Notes: generated by a model from the sequence alone, not told the origin. A DNA stretch of 64,000 bases from Desulfoglaeba alkanexedens ALDC (GCF_005377625.1 NZ_CP040098.1:1288501-1352500), one strand, 5' to 3'. Counted from the first letter of the stretch, positions 8,297-17,521 are shown. A program made the numbers and translations.

Positions 8297-9918
8297 ATGT
8301 TCGAGCGATCCCCTCCAACTTTTGCCACAGGGCAGAAAAGGAGCGGCTGCTCGATGCGCTGCTCGATATGCGGCCGCAAGGGAACACATCCGTCCGCCTT
8401 TCTTTCCAGGCCGTAAGCTTCGAGCGCCGCGTCCGTCGATTCTTCTTCATATTCGCGATAGATGACGTAAATGCTTCCTCCGTGAGCCTCGATGGCCTCT
8501 TCCATCCTTTCGTCAAAGCGATTGGGCGAGGAAGAAGGGCCCGTGAAGTAACTCAAGATACGCAAGAAACGTACCTCCTTTGGAAAAAACGGGACCAGGT
8601 AGGCCATGGGCTCCGTTCCCGCCATGAGTACCAACGTTCGATCCGGAGCTTCCAATTCCGGCGGCCGGACTCCGAAATAATCGTCCCCCCAAGGCACGCG
8701 GCCCCAGTCCGCCGGCTGGCTGCTCAACATCAGAAAAAGCATGCAGCCGGAACTCAGGTAAGCAAAACAGCGGCGGCTTCCCAGGAAAACCTTCAAAATC
8801 AGCCAGATCCCGAGCGGCGCCAGCATTTCCAGAACCAGGAGATACCGATAAATCGCAAACACCTTCAGCCAGACCACAAAGGTGATGATTCCGAACCCCA
8901 GCAGGTATCTGGACTTCAGGGCGGATTCCGGCGTCGCGCTCCCCGGAGTCTTTCCTCGCTTCAGCCGGCAAAGAATCCAAGTCGGGAGAAAGCCCGCCAG
9001 GCAAACGGTCAGAACCGGAATCCGGAAGTCTCGAAAAAAGGCCTCTCCGGTTCGGTAGGGATCGAAAGCGAAGTTGAAGGGAAACCGTAGGGCCGCAGCC
9101 ATGTTCTCCGGAAGGAACCGGGCGTCCCGGTAGTCGGCGGCGGCGCCCCAGGGGGATTGAAACATGTGGTTGAAGTACGGAAAGAGTGGGTTGCCGTAGC
9201 GCTGCCAGAGTTCAGTGAACCAGAAGCCTCCCGTGGCGGCCATACCGGCCAGAACCCCTATGCCGAAAAGAAAGGCCGTAAGCACACCCCGTTGCAGACT
9301 TGGTCCGGCAACCAAGAAGGCCCCGCACAGACCCACGGCATAGACCGCCGTGGGTTGCTTGAGTCCCGCGGCGCATCCGGCAAGGCAGCCCGCAAATAAG
9401 ACGGCTTTCCGGCAAGCCGCTCCCCGCTCTTCCTTGAACCTTTCCACCGTCCCCAAATTCAGCCACAGGCTCCACAGAACCAGGCAGCTCAGGATCGTAT
9501 CGGCAAACGAGGTCCCCAGTTCGCCGAGGAATCCGCCACCGGTAACTCCCGCCACCATGACAAGAAGGACACCCCATGAGCCCTCGGTCAAAAACTTACG
9601 GGCGACGGCGTAAATGAGCGGTCCGTTCAGCCCCTGCAAGGCTCCGATCGCGAACCCCACCACCTTGGGCGGAAGAGCCGCCACAGCATGATAGAAAGGA
9701 ATGTAAAGCAGCGGATTGTAGAAATTGGCCACCTGGGACGGCACCACGTCGTGGTCGAACCGGCCCTCGAGAAACGCATACGGGATATAGAAATGGTAGT
9801 TCCTGAGGTCCCAGTTAGCGTCCTGGCCGAAAAGCAGGGCCGCGATCCCCCCGAACAAGGGACACGCTAACCAGAGCACACCCATCATCGATTTTTCGGA
9901 TTTACCGCCTTCCGCCAT
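8293..9918 (-). CDS. Polytopic GT-C-like glycosyltransferase or hypothetical membrane protein
   Basis: A protein of about 541 residues with around ten hydrophobic segments spread over its length and a soluble C-terminal end. An early loop carries DANWDLRNYHFYIPYA, an acidic site in the first periplasmic loop as in GT-C enzymes that use lipid-linked sugars. With the coupled GT2 and GtrA genes downstream, a role in periplasmic transfer of a sugar from the polyprenyl carrier is reasonable. ATG 9918 is chosen because the frame before it starts with TTG and lacks a ribosome site; ATG 9888 is also possible. The exact family is uncertain. Confidence 0.65.
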   Translation of the reverse strand: MAEGGKSEKSMMGVLWLACPLFGGIAALLFGQDANWDLRNYHFYIPYAFLEGRFDHDVVPSQVANFYNPLLYIPFYHAVAALPPKVVGFAIGALQGLNGPLIYAVARKFLTEGSWGVLLVMVAGVTGGGFLGELGTSFADTILSCLVLWSLWLNLGTVERFKEERGAACRKAVLFAGCLAGCAAGLKQPTAVYAVGLCGAFLVAGPSLQRGVLTAFLFGIGVLAGMAATGGFWFTELWQRYGNPLFPYFNHMFQSPWGAAADYRDARFLPENMAAALRFPFNFAFDPYRTGEAFFRDFRIPVLTVCLAGFLPTWILCRLKRGKTPGSATPESALKSRYLLGFGIITFVVWLKVFAIYRYLLVLEMLAPLGIWLILKVFLGSRRCFAYLSSGCMLFLMLSSQPADWGRVPWGDDYFGVRPPELEAPDRTLVLMAGTEPMAYLVPFFPKEVRFLRILSYFTGPSSSPNRFDERMEEAIEAHGGSIYVIYREYEEESTDAALEAYGLERKADGCVPLRPHIEQRIEQPLLFCPVAKVGGDRSNI

Positions 9919-10004
9919 GGACGCACGTTCCGACGCGGTTCTTCCCGATCTACCGGACGGCAAACCTAATCCAGTCCGCGGGATAACGCAACGGCAATTT
10001 TCTT

Positions 10005-10151
10005 GGTAGCGTAGAAAATAATAGACGTAATATGTGATGCCAAATTCTATTTCCCCTCCCCTTGTGGGAGGGGATTAAGGGGAGGGGGACAGCGGGATTT
10101 TTCGACCTTCGTTAACCTTTTTGCTTAAGGTGTCTACTTTAGAACGCTACC
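10005..10151. repeat. MITE-like element, copy A
   Basis: About 147 bases bounded by imperfect inverted ends beginning GGTAGCG and ending CGCTACC. The core is CT-rich with its own hairpin (CCCCTCCC/GGGAGGGG at about 10053-10073). The sequence recurs in inverted orientation at 29710-29859. A 10-base direct repeat, ATTTTCTTGG, lies at 9997-10006 and 10153-10162, overlapping the left end by two bases, which resembles a target-site duplication. It carries no gene. A small non-autonomous transposable element fits best; the mobilising transposase is not in the window. Confidence 0.6.
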
Positions 10152-10215
10152 GATTTTCTTGGGCGAGATCCTCTGTTTTCCGGCTCCCTGACGGCTATGC
10201 CGAAGATGTGAGGCG

Positions 10216-10420
10216 CTACAGGATCCTGAGCAGGCCTTGGAGGGGCTCATGCCGAAGATTCTTCCGGAGCCGATACGTGCTCCAGAAAAACGCAGCCATC
10301 ACCGGGCTTCCCTCCTGGATCTGAACATCTTGCAGTGCGACATCCTTTTCGGCGAAGGTCATGTGCTGCAGCAGGATCGTTCCTTCGCATGGGATTGAGC
10401 GGCGTTGCCGTTCCGGCAGG
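10216..10420 (-). pseudogene. Decayed gene fragment, possibly cytochrome P450-like
   Basis: A minus-strand open stretch ending in TAG at 10216 reads as protein (IPCEGTILLQHMTFAEKDV, then IQEGSPVMAAFF). The spacing of Arg/Glu-Asp-Val, Ile and Gly-Ser-Pro-Val resembles the stretch before the haem-binding region of cytochromes P450. The haem-binding Cys motif and the rest of a P450 are absent and there is no good start, so this is at most a relic. It lies between the MITE-like element and the ABC permease gene. The family guess is weak. Confidence 0.25.
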
Positions 10421-10449
10421 AGGCGTCGGGCGGTTCCGGCAGAGGTTCT

Positions 10450-11289
10450 TCAGCTGCTCGCACTGCTGTAATGGCGGACCGCGTAACGCCAGAGCCAGGC
10501 ACTGAGTCCGAAAAACACGGCGGCGATGACGGTGGACACGAAGGCGAGCAGCCATCCGGCACGGCCGAGCACGGCCGCGGCGGGGAAGGTGGTGATGAAG
10601 GCCACGGGCACTACGAAGGTGAGAAGCCCACGCATCCACTCGGGATAAACGGTCACGGGAAAGCGTCCCGTTTCGTACACGGCCAGAAACAGCTCGGTGA
10701 TGTTGTCGATCCGGACGAACCAGAAGCAGGTGGTCATCATCGCCAGCCAGATGCTGTAGAGGATGACGGAGCCGTTCAGGAGAAAGAGGGCGAACAGGGC
10801 GACATCTGGCGCTCGGGGGACGAGCCTGAGCCCGACGAGCCCGTACAGGCACACGGCGATTCCCACCAGAACATCGGCGAGGCGCCACACGGCCAGGTTT
10901 CGAAAGGTCGCCATGAACTGGCTGTTGACGGGCTTGACCAGAACGAAATCGAAGGTGCCCAGCCGCACCTGTTCCACCACGCGCACGAGGTTGGGCTGAA
11001 GCACGGCCTCGATGAGCCCATTGAAGAGTGTATAGAATCCAACCACCAGCAAGGCTTCGTGGTAGCTCCAGCCTCCCACGAAATCCCGGTGATGGAAAAA
11101 GATCTGGAGTCCCAAAAGCGCGAACGCGGTCCAGAAGACGCTCATCAACACGCTGGCGGCGAAATTCGCCCGGTATTCCATTTCCACGAGGAGGGAATTC
11201 TTGAAAAAGATTCCCACCAGGCGCACCGACTTGGAAAAGCCGGTCCCTCCCCGGTGAGGCGGTCGGTGATATTCACCTGCGGCTTTCAC
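10450..11289 (-). CDS. ABC-2 type exporter permease (second of two)
   Basis: This 279-residue membrane protein has about six hydrophobic segments and an ABC-2/DUF990-type permease pattern: MEYRANFAASVLMSVFW in the first helix region and LVKPVNSQFMATFRNLAVWR in the cytoplasmic coupling part. It starts at GTG (11289), three bases after the stop of the upstream permease, so the two are probably made together and form a heterodimeric channel with the ATPase encoded at 12094-13101. Such exporters move lipids, polysaccharide or drugs; nothing here fixes the substrate. Confidence 0.85.
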   Translation of the reverse strand: MKAAGEYHRPPHRGGTGFSKSVRLVGIFFKNSLLVEMEYRANFAASVLMSVFWTAFALLGLQIFFHHRDFVGGWSYHEALLVVGFYTLFNGLIEAVLQPNLVRVVEQVRLGTFDFVLVKPVNSQFMATFRNLAVWRLADVLVGIAVCLYGLVGLRLVPRAPDVALFALFLLNGSVILYSIWLAMMTTCFWFVRIDNITELFLAVYETGRFPVTVYPEWMRGLLTFVVPVAFITTFPAAAVLGRAGWLLAFVSTVIAAVFFGLSAWLWRYAVRHYSSASS

Positions 11290-11292
11290 CTC

Positions 11293-12081
11293 TCACGCTC
11301 CCACCGCACCGTAGCGCCGGACGCCCTTTTTCCACAGGACCTTGTAAAGGCCCCACCAAGCGATCACCCAGGCCGCCTGGATGATGAGCGAGCGGCACAA
11401 CGCGTCGGAACCCAGGCGCCCCAGCAGGATTTCCACCGGGAGCGACAGCATGTAACGAAAGGGAAGCAACGGCACCCATTCTTTCACGCCCGGCGGAAAC
11501 AGATCCAAGGGCGCAATAACGCCCCCCAGCATGAGAAGTCCCGCATACCACATTTCATTCAAGGCGAGCGATTGGGTGATCCAAAAGCTCAACAGCCCGA
11601 TGCAGTATTGCGATAGAAAGCGGACCGCCCAAGCCCCGGCCAAGGAGATTCCGAACCCAGCGAGGTGAACCGGTTCCGTTGCGTAACGAGTTCCCGGGAC
11701 CAGCAAAGCGGCGGCCGCGATCAACGGCACCACGGTGAGGATCCTGAAAACCTTGTCCGCCAAGTTCAAGGCGATGTGGTCGTGGATGGGATTGATGGGC
11801 CGCAGGAGTTTGGGGGAAAGCTCCCCGAGGCGAATCTCGCGGTCCAGGTCCCAGGCGACCCAGACGGTCGTCAGCTGCCGAACCAGCAGGATGGCCAGGT
11901 AGTAACTCACGAAATCGCCCGCCCCGTAGGAACCGACGGGACCCGACCGTGCCAGCGACAACCAGACGGTCATCATCACCAAGGGGAGGATATTCGCCAG
12001 GATCCAGATGACCATTCCGGCCCGGTATTCGAGGATCAATTCCCAGTTGGCCCTGAACAGGGCGAGGTATTTCCGGACCAT
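11293..12081 (-). CDS. ABC-2 type exporter permease (first of two)
   Basis: This 262-residue protein opens with a short cytoplasmic helix (RKYLALFRANWELILEYR), typical of ABC-2 permeases, then has about six membrane segments. The loop WDLDREIRLGELSPKLLRP before the middle helices matches the coupling-helix region of DUF990-type permeases and has a counterpart in the downstream permease, so the pair likely arose by duplication. The ATG lies 12 bases after the stop of the ATPase gene. It probably acts in the inner membrane with its two neighbours. Confidence 0.86.
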   Translation of the reverse strand: MVRKYLALFRANWELILEYRAGMVIWILANILPLVMMTVWLSLARSGPVGSYGAGDFVSYYLAILLVRQLTTVWVAWDLDREIRLGELSPKLLRPINPIHDHIALNLADKVFRILTVVPLIAAAALLVPGTRYATEPVHLAGFGISLAGAWAVRFLSQYCIGLLSFWITQSLALNEMWYAGLLMLGGVIAPLDLFPPGVKEWVPLLPFRYMLSLPVEILLGRLGSDALCRSLIIQAAWVIAWWGLYKVLWKKGVRRYGAVGA

Positions 12082-12093
12082 GAGATCGATCCG

Positions 12094-13101
12094 CTATTCC
12101 AGGCCCGGTTCCGTCGCGGGCGGCCGGCGTCCGAACAGCTGGGAGACGATTTCTTCGACCGGCGGCTCTTCGATGGTCACGTCATCCAGGTCGAGGGTGG
12201 TGAGCAGCCTGGCCGCAGCTTCCGCTGCTTCCTTGCGCGGCACCCTCAAGACGGCCTTCACGCCGTTGCAGTGCCGAACCTCTCCAAAGACTTCCAACTC
12301 ATCCCGGCGACAAGGGGTTCGAAGGACGATTTTCAGTACTTTGTAAGGCGCCATCCGTTCCACCAACAGCCGCAGGTCGCCGTCGTAGACCAGTCGGCCC
12401 AGGTCGATCATAATCACGCGCCGGCAAAGTGCCGTCACATCGGCCATGTAGTGGCTCGTGAGTATCACCGTGGCTCCGAACCGCGCATTGTATTCGGCGA
12501 TGAATTCGCGGATCCTCACCTGCATGGTGACGTCCAGGCCGATGGTGGGCTCGTCCAGAAACAGAACCCGCGGGCGGTGGAGGAGCGCCGCCGCCAGTTC
12601 GCATTTCATCCGCTCCCCCAGGGACAGCTTTCGGACCTGTTTTCTGAGCAGGGGCTCCAGCTCCAAAAGTTCCACCAACTCCGAAAGCACAGCCTGGAAG
12701 TCTCCTTCTTCGATGTCGTAAACGGCCTGGTTCACCCGGAACGTTTCGATGGCCGGCAGATCCCAAAGCAGCTGATTCTTCTGGCCCATGACCAGAGTTA
12801 TTTGCTTGAGAAACCAAGGTGTCCTCTCATGAGGCCTGCCGTTTAAGATCGAGACCCGCCCGCCGGTCGGATACAGGAGGCCGGATAGGACCTTGAGCGT
12901 GGTGGTCTTTCCCGCCCCGTTGGGACCCAGGAAGCCCACCACTTCTCCCGATTCGATGGAAAAGGTGATCCCGTCGACGGCCTTTACATCCCGGTAGCGG
13001 CGGTTCACCAGGCTTCGCACAGACCCCAGAAGCCCCTCTTCCTTATGGTGGACCCGGTAGAACTTCTGCAGATTCTCCACTTCAATCTGAGGCACGGCCA
13101 T
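12094..13101 (-). CDS. ABC transporter ATP-binding protein
   Basis: This 335-residue nucleotide-binding subunit has Walker A GPNGAGKTT near residue 60, signature LSLGERMK near 160, Walker B VLFLDEPTIGLD near 180 and a switch His in LTSHYM. The C-terminal extension of about 90 residues is typical of ABC-2 exporters of the CcmA/DRA class. It is the first gene of a three-gene set with the two permeases (gaps of 12 and 3 bases), energising the same exporter. A 50-base gap separates it from the flavoredoxin gene upstream. Confidence 0.93.
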   Translation of the reverse strand: MAVPQIEVENLQKFYRVHHKEEGLLGSVRSLVNRRYRDVKAVDGITFSIESGEVVGFLGPNGAGKTTTLKVLSGLLYPTGGRVSILNGRPHERTPWFLKQITLVMGQKNQLLWDLPAIETFRVNQAVYDIEEGDFQAVLSELVELLELEPLLRKQVRKLSLGERMKCELAAALLHRPRVLFLDEPTIGLDVTMQVRIREFIAEYNARFGATVILTSHYMADVTALCRRVIMIDLGRLVYDGDLRLLVERMAPYKVLKIVLRTPCRRDELEVFGEVRHCNGVKAVLRVPRKEAAEAAARLLTTLDLDDVTIEEPPVEEIVSQLFGRRPPATEPGLE

Positions 13102-13151
13102 CTCCGGCGCTTACCACCCGCACTCCGATCGCCGCCCTTCGTCCAGCCTCG

Positions 13152-13721
13152 TCAGGTCAGCTCCTTTCCGATGGAAAATCCTTTGCCGAGAAATTCACCG
13201 ATCGCATAGTACTTCTGGGCCTGAGGCGTATAAACGATGGGCTGGATTTTCAAGATATCGGGTTTGCCCTCGTCGTCCAAGCACGATTCGTCCACCTTCA
13301 CGTCCATGATTTCCCCGACAAACTGGGTGTGGAGCCCCAATTCGTAGGTGTGAACCACATTGCATTCAAGTATCATGGGAAATTCCTTGACGTACGGAGC
13401 ATCCACTAATTCGCCTTTCACGGGAGTCAACCCCGCCACCTTGAACTTATCAGCGGACTTTCCCGAAGCGATCCCGAAGTAATCGGCTTCCTTCACATAG
13501 CGCGCCGAAGGCACGTTCAGGGTGTACGCCCGGCGTTCCATGATGTTCCCGTAGGTGTAGGCGGCCTTCCTGACGGAAACGGTCACGCAGGGAGGCTTGG
13601 AACAACAGATGCCGCCCCAGGCGATGGTCATGATGTTGGGATTGCCGTCCTTGTCGTAGGAACCCACGCACCAGACGGGGGTAGGGAAGACAATGGTTTC
13701 GGGACCGAAGGATTTCTTCAT
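13152..13721 (-). CDS. Flavin reductase family protein, flavoredoxin-like
   Basis: This 189-residue protein fits the FMN-binding split-barrel flavin reductase family. It has the pattern of flavoredoxins from sulfate reducers: WCVGSYDKDGNPNIMTIAWGG, CSKPPCVTVSVRK, YTLNVPSARYVKEADYFG and a GEIMDVKVDESCLD strand. Flavoredoxin carries electrons between low-potential donors and partners such as sulfite or thiosulfate pathways in Desulfovibrio; the partner here is unknown. The ribosome site AAAGGAGG precedes the ATG, which overlaps the stop of the P-type ATPase gene by four bases. Confidence 0.88.
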   Translation of the reverse strand: MKKSFGPETIVFPTPVWCVGSYDKDGNPNIMTIAWGGICCSKPPCVTVSVRKAAYTYGNIMERRAYTLNVPSARYVKEADYFGIASGKSADKFKVAGLTPVKGELVDAPYVKEFPMILECNVVHTYELGLHTQFVGEIMDVKVDESCLDDEGKPDILKIQPIVYTPQAQKYYAIGEFLGKGFSIGKELT

Positions 13722-16450
13722 CGCGCACCTCCTTTTCCAACGACTCCTTCACATTTTCCGCGCCATCTAATAAGCGCTTTGGTCACCTCAAGAACAGGTA
13801 ATATGGTTACGGCGGCGAGAAGCACTACACCCCAATCAGAGATGCTTAATGAAAACGTGTGAAACGGCTGCTGTAAAAACGGAACATACACTATCAGGAG
13901 CAGGAGCATGGTTTCCCACATTATCGCCAGATTAAGCCACTTATTCCTGAAGAAACCAAGCGTGAACACGGAACGCTTGTCAGAACGAAAAGCATAAGAT
14001 TTGAAGAATTCGATAAGGGCGAGGGTGAGAAAGCATAAAGCTTGTGCCTCTATCATGCCTCTACCTGCATCCAGCGCCCACTTGAATACGCTCAGATTTA
14101 CCAGAAATGACCAAATTCCTCCGGTAGCTATCAGCAATACCACCGGCCTGGTGAATATACCCTGCCCGCGGGGGCGAGGCTTCTGCGTCATGATTCCCGG
14201 ATCGGGCGGGTCAACGGAAAGAGCGATGGCCGGTAAACCGTCGGTGGCCAGATTGACCCACAATATCTGAATCGCAACCAGCGGAATGGCTCCGGCCGGG
14301 AGTCCGATTAGCGGTCCGAAAAGGATAGCCCCAGCCATCACCAGTATCTCCCCCACATTGGCCGAAAGCAGGTACATCAGGTATTTCTTGATATTGTCAA
14401 ATATACCTCTGCCTTCCTCCACGGCGGCCACTATCGAGGCAAAATTGTCGTCAGTTAGAATCATATCGGCGGCCTCTTTGGCGACGTCGGTGCCGGTAAT
14501 GCCCATGGCAACGCCGATATCCGCTTTTTTTAAGGCCGGGGCGTCATTGACCCCGTCCCCGGTCATGGCCACGACGTGACCTCTCTTGGTCAAGGCTTCC
14601 ACCACCCGGAGCTTGTGGGCTGGAGAGACCCGTGCGTAGACTTCTATGTTCTCTACCTGTTTTTCAAGCTCTTCATGGCTCAGCCTGTCAAGCTCGGCAC
14701 CAGTCAGGACCAGCCCTCCCTTCAGCAATCCCAGATCTCTCGCTATAGCGACGGCTGTGATCTTGTAGTCACCGGTTATCATCACCGTTTTCACACCGGC
14801 TTGGTCACAAAGCTTTATGGCTTCTTTAGCCTCTTCTCGAGGCGGGTCAATCATGCCGACCAGTCCGACAAACACCATTTCCTGTTCCACGGTCTGGTCA
14901 ATTTCAAGGTCACCGGGAAGCCTTTTGTATGCCATGCCCAAAACCCTGAGGGCATCATCTGCCATAGCTTGAGCAATGGCCTGTATGTTTGCCCTCTCTG
15001 TGGCGGTCAACTCCCTTTCCTGTCCTTCTATGTAGATGCAATCGCAGGCGTTCAAAATCTCTTCTGGTGCTCCCTTGGAATAGGCTATCTTCCCATCCCC
15101 CGTACGGTGGATGGTGGTCATCCTTTTCCTTTCAGAAGAGAACGGGATTTCTCCGATGCGGGGAAACCGCTCAGTTACGTCTTTCTTCCACAAACCAGCT
15201 TTGGCGGCGGCTACCAATAAAGAGCCTTCGGTGGGGTCTCCCTTGATTGTCCAGGCACCATCGATATTATTGAGTGAAGTATCATTACATAGGATGCCGG
15301 TATTCAAGAGGACGTAAAGACTGTCTCCCTCTTTCGGCACAAAGGCTATACCATCTACCACAAATTCGCCTTCCGGTTCATATCCAGTGCCGGTAACATC
15401 GGTCAGCTTACCATCCGTGTATATGCGGCGAACGGTCATCTTGTTCTGGGTTAGCGTGCCGGTCTTATCTGTACAGATGAAAGTGGTACAGCCCAAAGTT
15501 TCCACTGCTGACAATCTTCTAATCAAAGCGTGGCGTTTCGCCATCCGCCGCACGCCCAGTGCCAGGCTGATGGCCACCACGGCCGGCAAGGCTTCCGGAA
15601 CGGCGGCAACGGCCAGCGCCACCCCCCAGATGAACATCTCCAGAATCTCGTGACCTCTGGCAACACCAAACCCGGCCAGCACGACACACACGAACAGGGC
15701 GCCTGTGGCAATCCACTTTCCCGTCCGGTCGAGATTGACCTGCAAGGGGGTCGCCTCTTGTTTAACCTCCTGGAGCATGCCGGCAATCCTACCGAATTCT
15801 GTGGCCATGCCGGTACCGGTGACTACAGCCACACCCCTGCCGTAGACGGCCGTTGTCCCCATATAGACCATGTTTAACCGGTCACCCAGATCGGCCTTTG
15901 CCTCTACCAATGTATTTATTTTCTCCACCGGAGCCGATTCACCGGTGAGGGAGGCTTCATCTATTCTGAGATTGACAGCTTCAATGAGGCGGGCGTCGGC
16001 CGGTATCCTGTCCCCTGTCGCGATAATAACGATATCTCCCGGCACTACTTCTCGGGCAGGCACCTCGATCTCTTTGCCGTCTCTCAACACGGATGCCGTA
16101 GGTGCCGCCATTCTTTTTAAGGCTTCCATTGCCCGCTCTGCCTTGTACTCCTGGAAAAAGCCCAGACCGGAAGCAAAAAGGATGATGATACCAATGATGA
16201 TCGCATCAACGACTTCACCCAGCGCCGCTGAGAGCACAACAGCGATAAGGAGGATGATGATCAGGAAACTTTTGAACTGCTCCAAAAAGAGCATCCAGGG
16301 AGAAACCCGCTTTTTCTCCGCCAGCTCGTTAGGGCCGAAACTTTCCAACCGCTTCTGTGCTTCCGCTGTGCTTAAGCCGTTACGGCTGGATTCCAGGGTC
16401 TGCAATACGTCTTCAACTTCCAACGCATGCCAGTTTTGCCCGCTAATCAT
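13718..16450 (-). CDS. P-type calcium-translocating ATPase (P2A type)
   Basis: This 910-residue protein has the full P2-ATPase order: N-terminal cation-ATPase domain (GLSTAEAQKRLESFGPNEL), actuator loop TGES, the phosphorylation site in CTDKTGTLTQNKMT near residue 330, the hinge MTGDGVNDAPALKKADIG near 620 and a C-terminal membrane domain. PEALPAVV in the fourth membrane helix is of the Ca2+ type. It should export Ca2+ (or a related cation) from the cytoplasm. ATG 16450 follows GGGGGAGG at ideal distance. Base composition is visibly more AT-rich than the neighbours, suggesting transfer. A relic of a CaCA exchanger lies just upstream. Confidence 0.93.
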   Translation of the reverse strand: MISGQNWHALEVEDVLQTLESSRNGLSTAEAQKRLESFGPNELAEKKRVSPWMLFLEQFKSFLIIILLIAVVLSAALGEVVDAIIIGIIILFASGLGFFQEYKAERAMEALKRMAAPTASVLRDGKEIEVPAREVVPGDIVIIATGDRIPADARLIEAVNLRIDEASLTGESAPVEKINTLVEAKADLGDRLNMVYMGTTAVYGRGVAVVTGTGMATEFGRIAGMLQEVKQEATPLQVNLDRTGKWIATGALFVCVVLAGFGVARGHEILEMFIWGVALAVAAVPEALPAVVAISLALGVRRMAKRHALIRRLSAVETLGCTTFICTDKTGTLTQNKMTVRRIYTDGKLTDVTGTGYEPEGEFVVDGIAFVPKEGDSLYVLLNTGILCNDTSLNNIDGAWTIKGDPTEGSLLVAAAKAGLWKKDVTERFPRIGEIPFSSERKRMTTIHRTGDGKIAYSKGAPEEILNACDCIYIEGQERELTATERANIQAIAQAMADDALRVLGMAYKRLPGDLEIDQTVEQEMVFVGLVGMIDPPREEAKEAIKLCDQAGVKTVMITGDYKITAVAIARDLGLLKGGLVLTGAELDRLSHEELEKQVENIEVYARVSPAHKLRVVEALTKRGHVVAMTGDGVNDAPALKKADIGVAMGITGTDVAKEAADMILTDDNFASIVAAVEEGRGIFDNIKKYLMYLLSANVGEILVMAGAILFGPLIGLPAGAIPLVAIQILWVNLATDGLPAIALSVDPPDPGIMTQKPRPRGQGIFTRPVVLLIATGGIWSFLVNLSVFKWALDAGRGMIEAQALCFLTLALIEFFKSYAFRSDKRSVFTLGFFRNKWLNLAIMWETMLLLLIVYVPFLQQPFHTFSLSISDWGVVLLAAVTILPVLEVTKALIRWRGKCEGVVGKGGAR

Positions 16451-16594
16451 TGCTTGTCCTCCCCCTGTGGCGATCTTGCTCATCATGAAGCTGGCGCAAC
16501 TCACATAGAAGGTTCTCAAAATACGCCGCTTTTTCTCCTCAGGCCATACTCAACTTTCGCTACTACAGGGCAATCGAGTGCAGATCTTTTGCTT

Positions 16595-16624
16595 CTTGTT
16601 CCCAAGCTGGAGCTTGGGAACAAG
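16595..16624. repeat. Palindromic repeat, CTTGTTCCCAAGCT type
   Basis: A near-perfect 30-base palindrome (CTTGTTCCCAAGCT, two central G, AGCTTGGGAACAAG). The same palindrome recurs several times in 29925-30466 and in 33368-33464, so it is a dispersed REP-like repeat of this genome. It lies between the start of the P-type ATPase gene and the exchanger relic. It could fold in RNA, but no regulatory role is shown. Confidence 0.8.
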
Positions 16625-16696
16625 GGGGAAATGCTTCTCATGGTGACTGGAACTACTCCATCGCCACAATCACCCGGACAAAAGAGTAACTGTTAT

Positions 16697-16870
16697 TTAT
16701 AGACGGAGCCAGACCAGCGTCGAAGCACTCAATACACCAAGCAGGTTGAACACGTTGCTGCCCACCACATTCTCGACGGTAATATCCCGCTGTCCGCGCA
16801 GGGCGGCCGGAATCGAAGCGGCCACCTCGGGAATCGATGTCCCGGTTGCCACAATGGGGATACCTTCCGC
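16697..16870 (-). pseudogene. Relic of a CaCA-family Na+/Ca2+ exchanger
   Basis: About 56 codons on the minus strand read as part of a cation/Ca2+ exchanger: IVATGTSIPEVAASIPAAL then VVGSNVFNLLGVLSAST, matching the conserved second alpha-repeat (G-T-S-x-P-E and G-S-N-x-F-N) of the YrbG/CaxA class. A real exchanger is about 300-350 residues; here nothing precedes the motif and the frame ends soon after, so it is a truncated remnant. It lies close to the intact Ca2+-ATPase gene, so a small calcium-transport segment may have been acquired and partly lost. Confidence 0.6.
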
Positions 16871-17035
16871 CGGCCGACACCTGTCCATGGAACCGCGGGA
16901 CGTCTTGAAGTTACCGCCTCTCATGGTAGAATGGGCGTGTGGTGGCCGCGGGAGCAACTTCCAGCACCGCCCGGACCGGCCCTTGCGTTTCCGCGGGGCC
17001 GCCCTTGGACAACCCTGAAAACCAGGAGGAAGACG

Positions 17036-17521
17036 ATGCAGGTACTGGTGCTCTACCATTCCAAAGGAGGCAACACGAGAAAACTCGCGGAGCACATTTC
17101 CCAGGGGGTGAATTCCGTCAACGGGGTTCAAGCCGTCCTCAAATCCGCCGGAGATGTGACCAAAGACGACTTCGTGAACGCAGACGGCATAATCGCGGGT
17201 TCGCCCGTTTACTTCGGCGTTATGGCGGCGGAACTCAAAAAGGTTTTCGACGATTTCATCAGCGTTCGCAAAAAGATGGAAGGCAAGGTGGGAGCGGCTT
17301 TCGCCACTTCCAGCGATGCGACGGGCGGGAAAGAAACCACCATGATATCCATCATCCAGTGTCTGCTCATTTACGGCATGATCGTGATCGGGGACCCATT
17401 GGATGCCACGGGGCATTATGGCGTGGCCTGCGTTGGGCCTCCGGACCCAAAGACCGCCGAAAACGCCGAAAAGCTCGGCCGCCGCGTCGCCGACTTGTGC
17501 CTCAAACTGAAAAAGGCATAA
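17036..17521 (+). CDS. Flavodoxin/WrbA-like flavoprotein
   Basis: This 161-residue protein has the flavodoxin fold: an FMN phosphate loop in VLVLYHSKGGNTRKLAEHI at the very N-terminus, GIIAGSPVYFGVMAAELKKVFDDF in the centre and a TSSDATGGKETT loop near residue 100. That central motif is more like the NAD(P)H:quinone oxidoreductase/WrbA branch than short-chain flavodoxin. It likely shuttles electrons using FMN. The ATG follows AGGAGGA. The gene stands alone on the plus strand, convergent with the sigma-factor gene. Confidence 0.87.
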   Translation: MQVLVLYHSKGGNTRKLAEHISQGVNSVNGVQAVLKSAGDVTKDDFVNADGIIAGSPVYFGVMAAELKKVFDDFISVRKKMEGKVGAAFATSSDATGGKETTMISIIQCLLIYGMIVIGDPLDATGHYGVACVGPPDPKTAENAEKLGRRVADLCLKLKKA

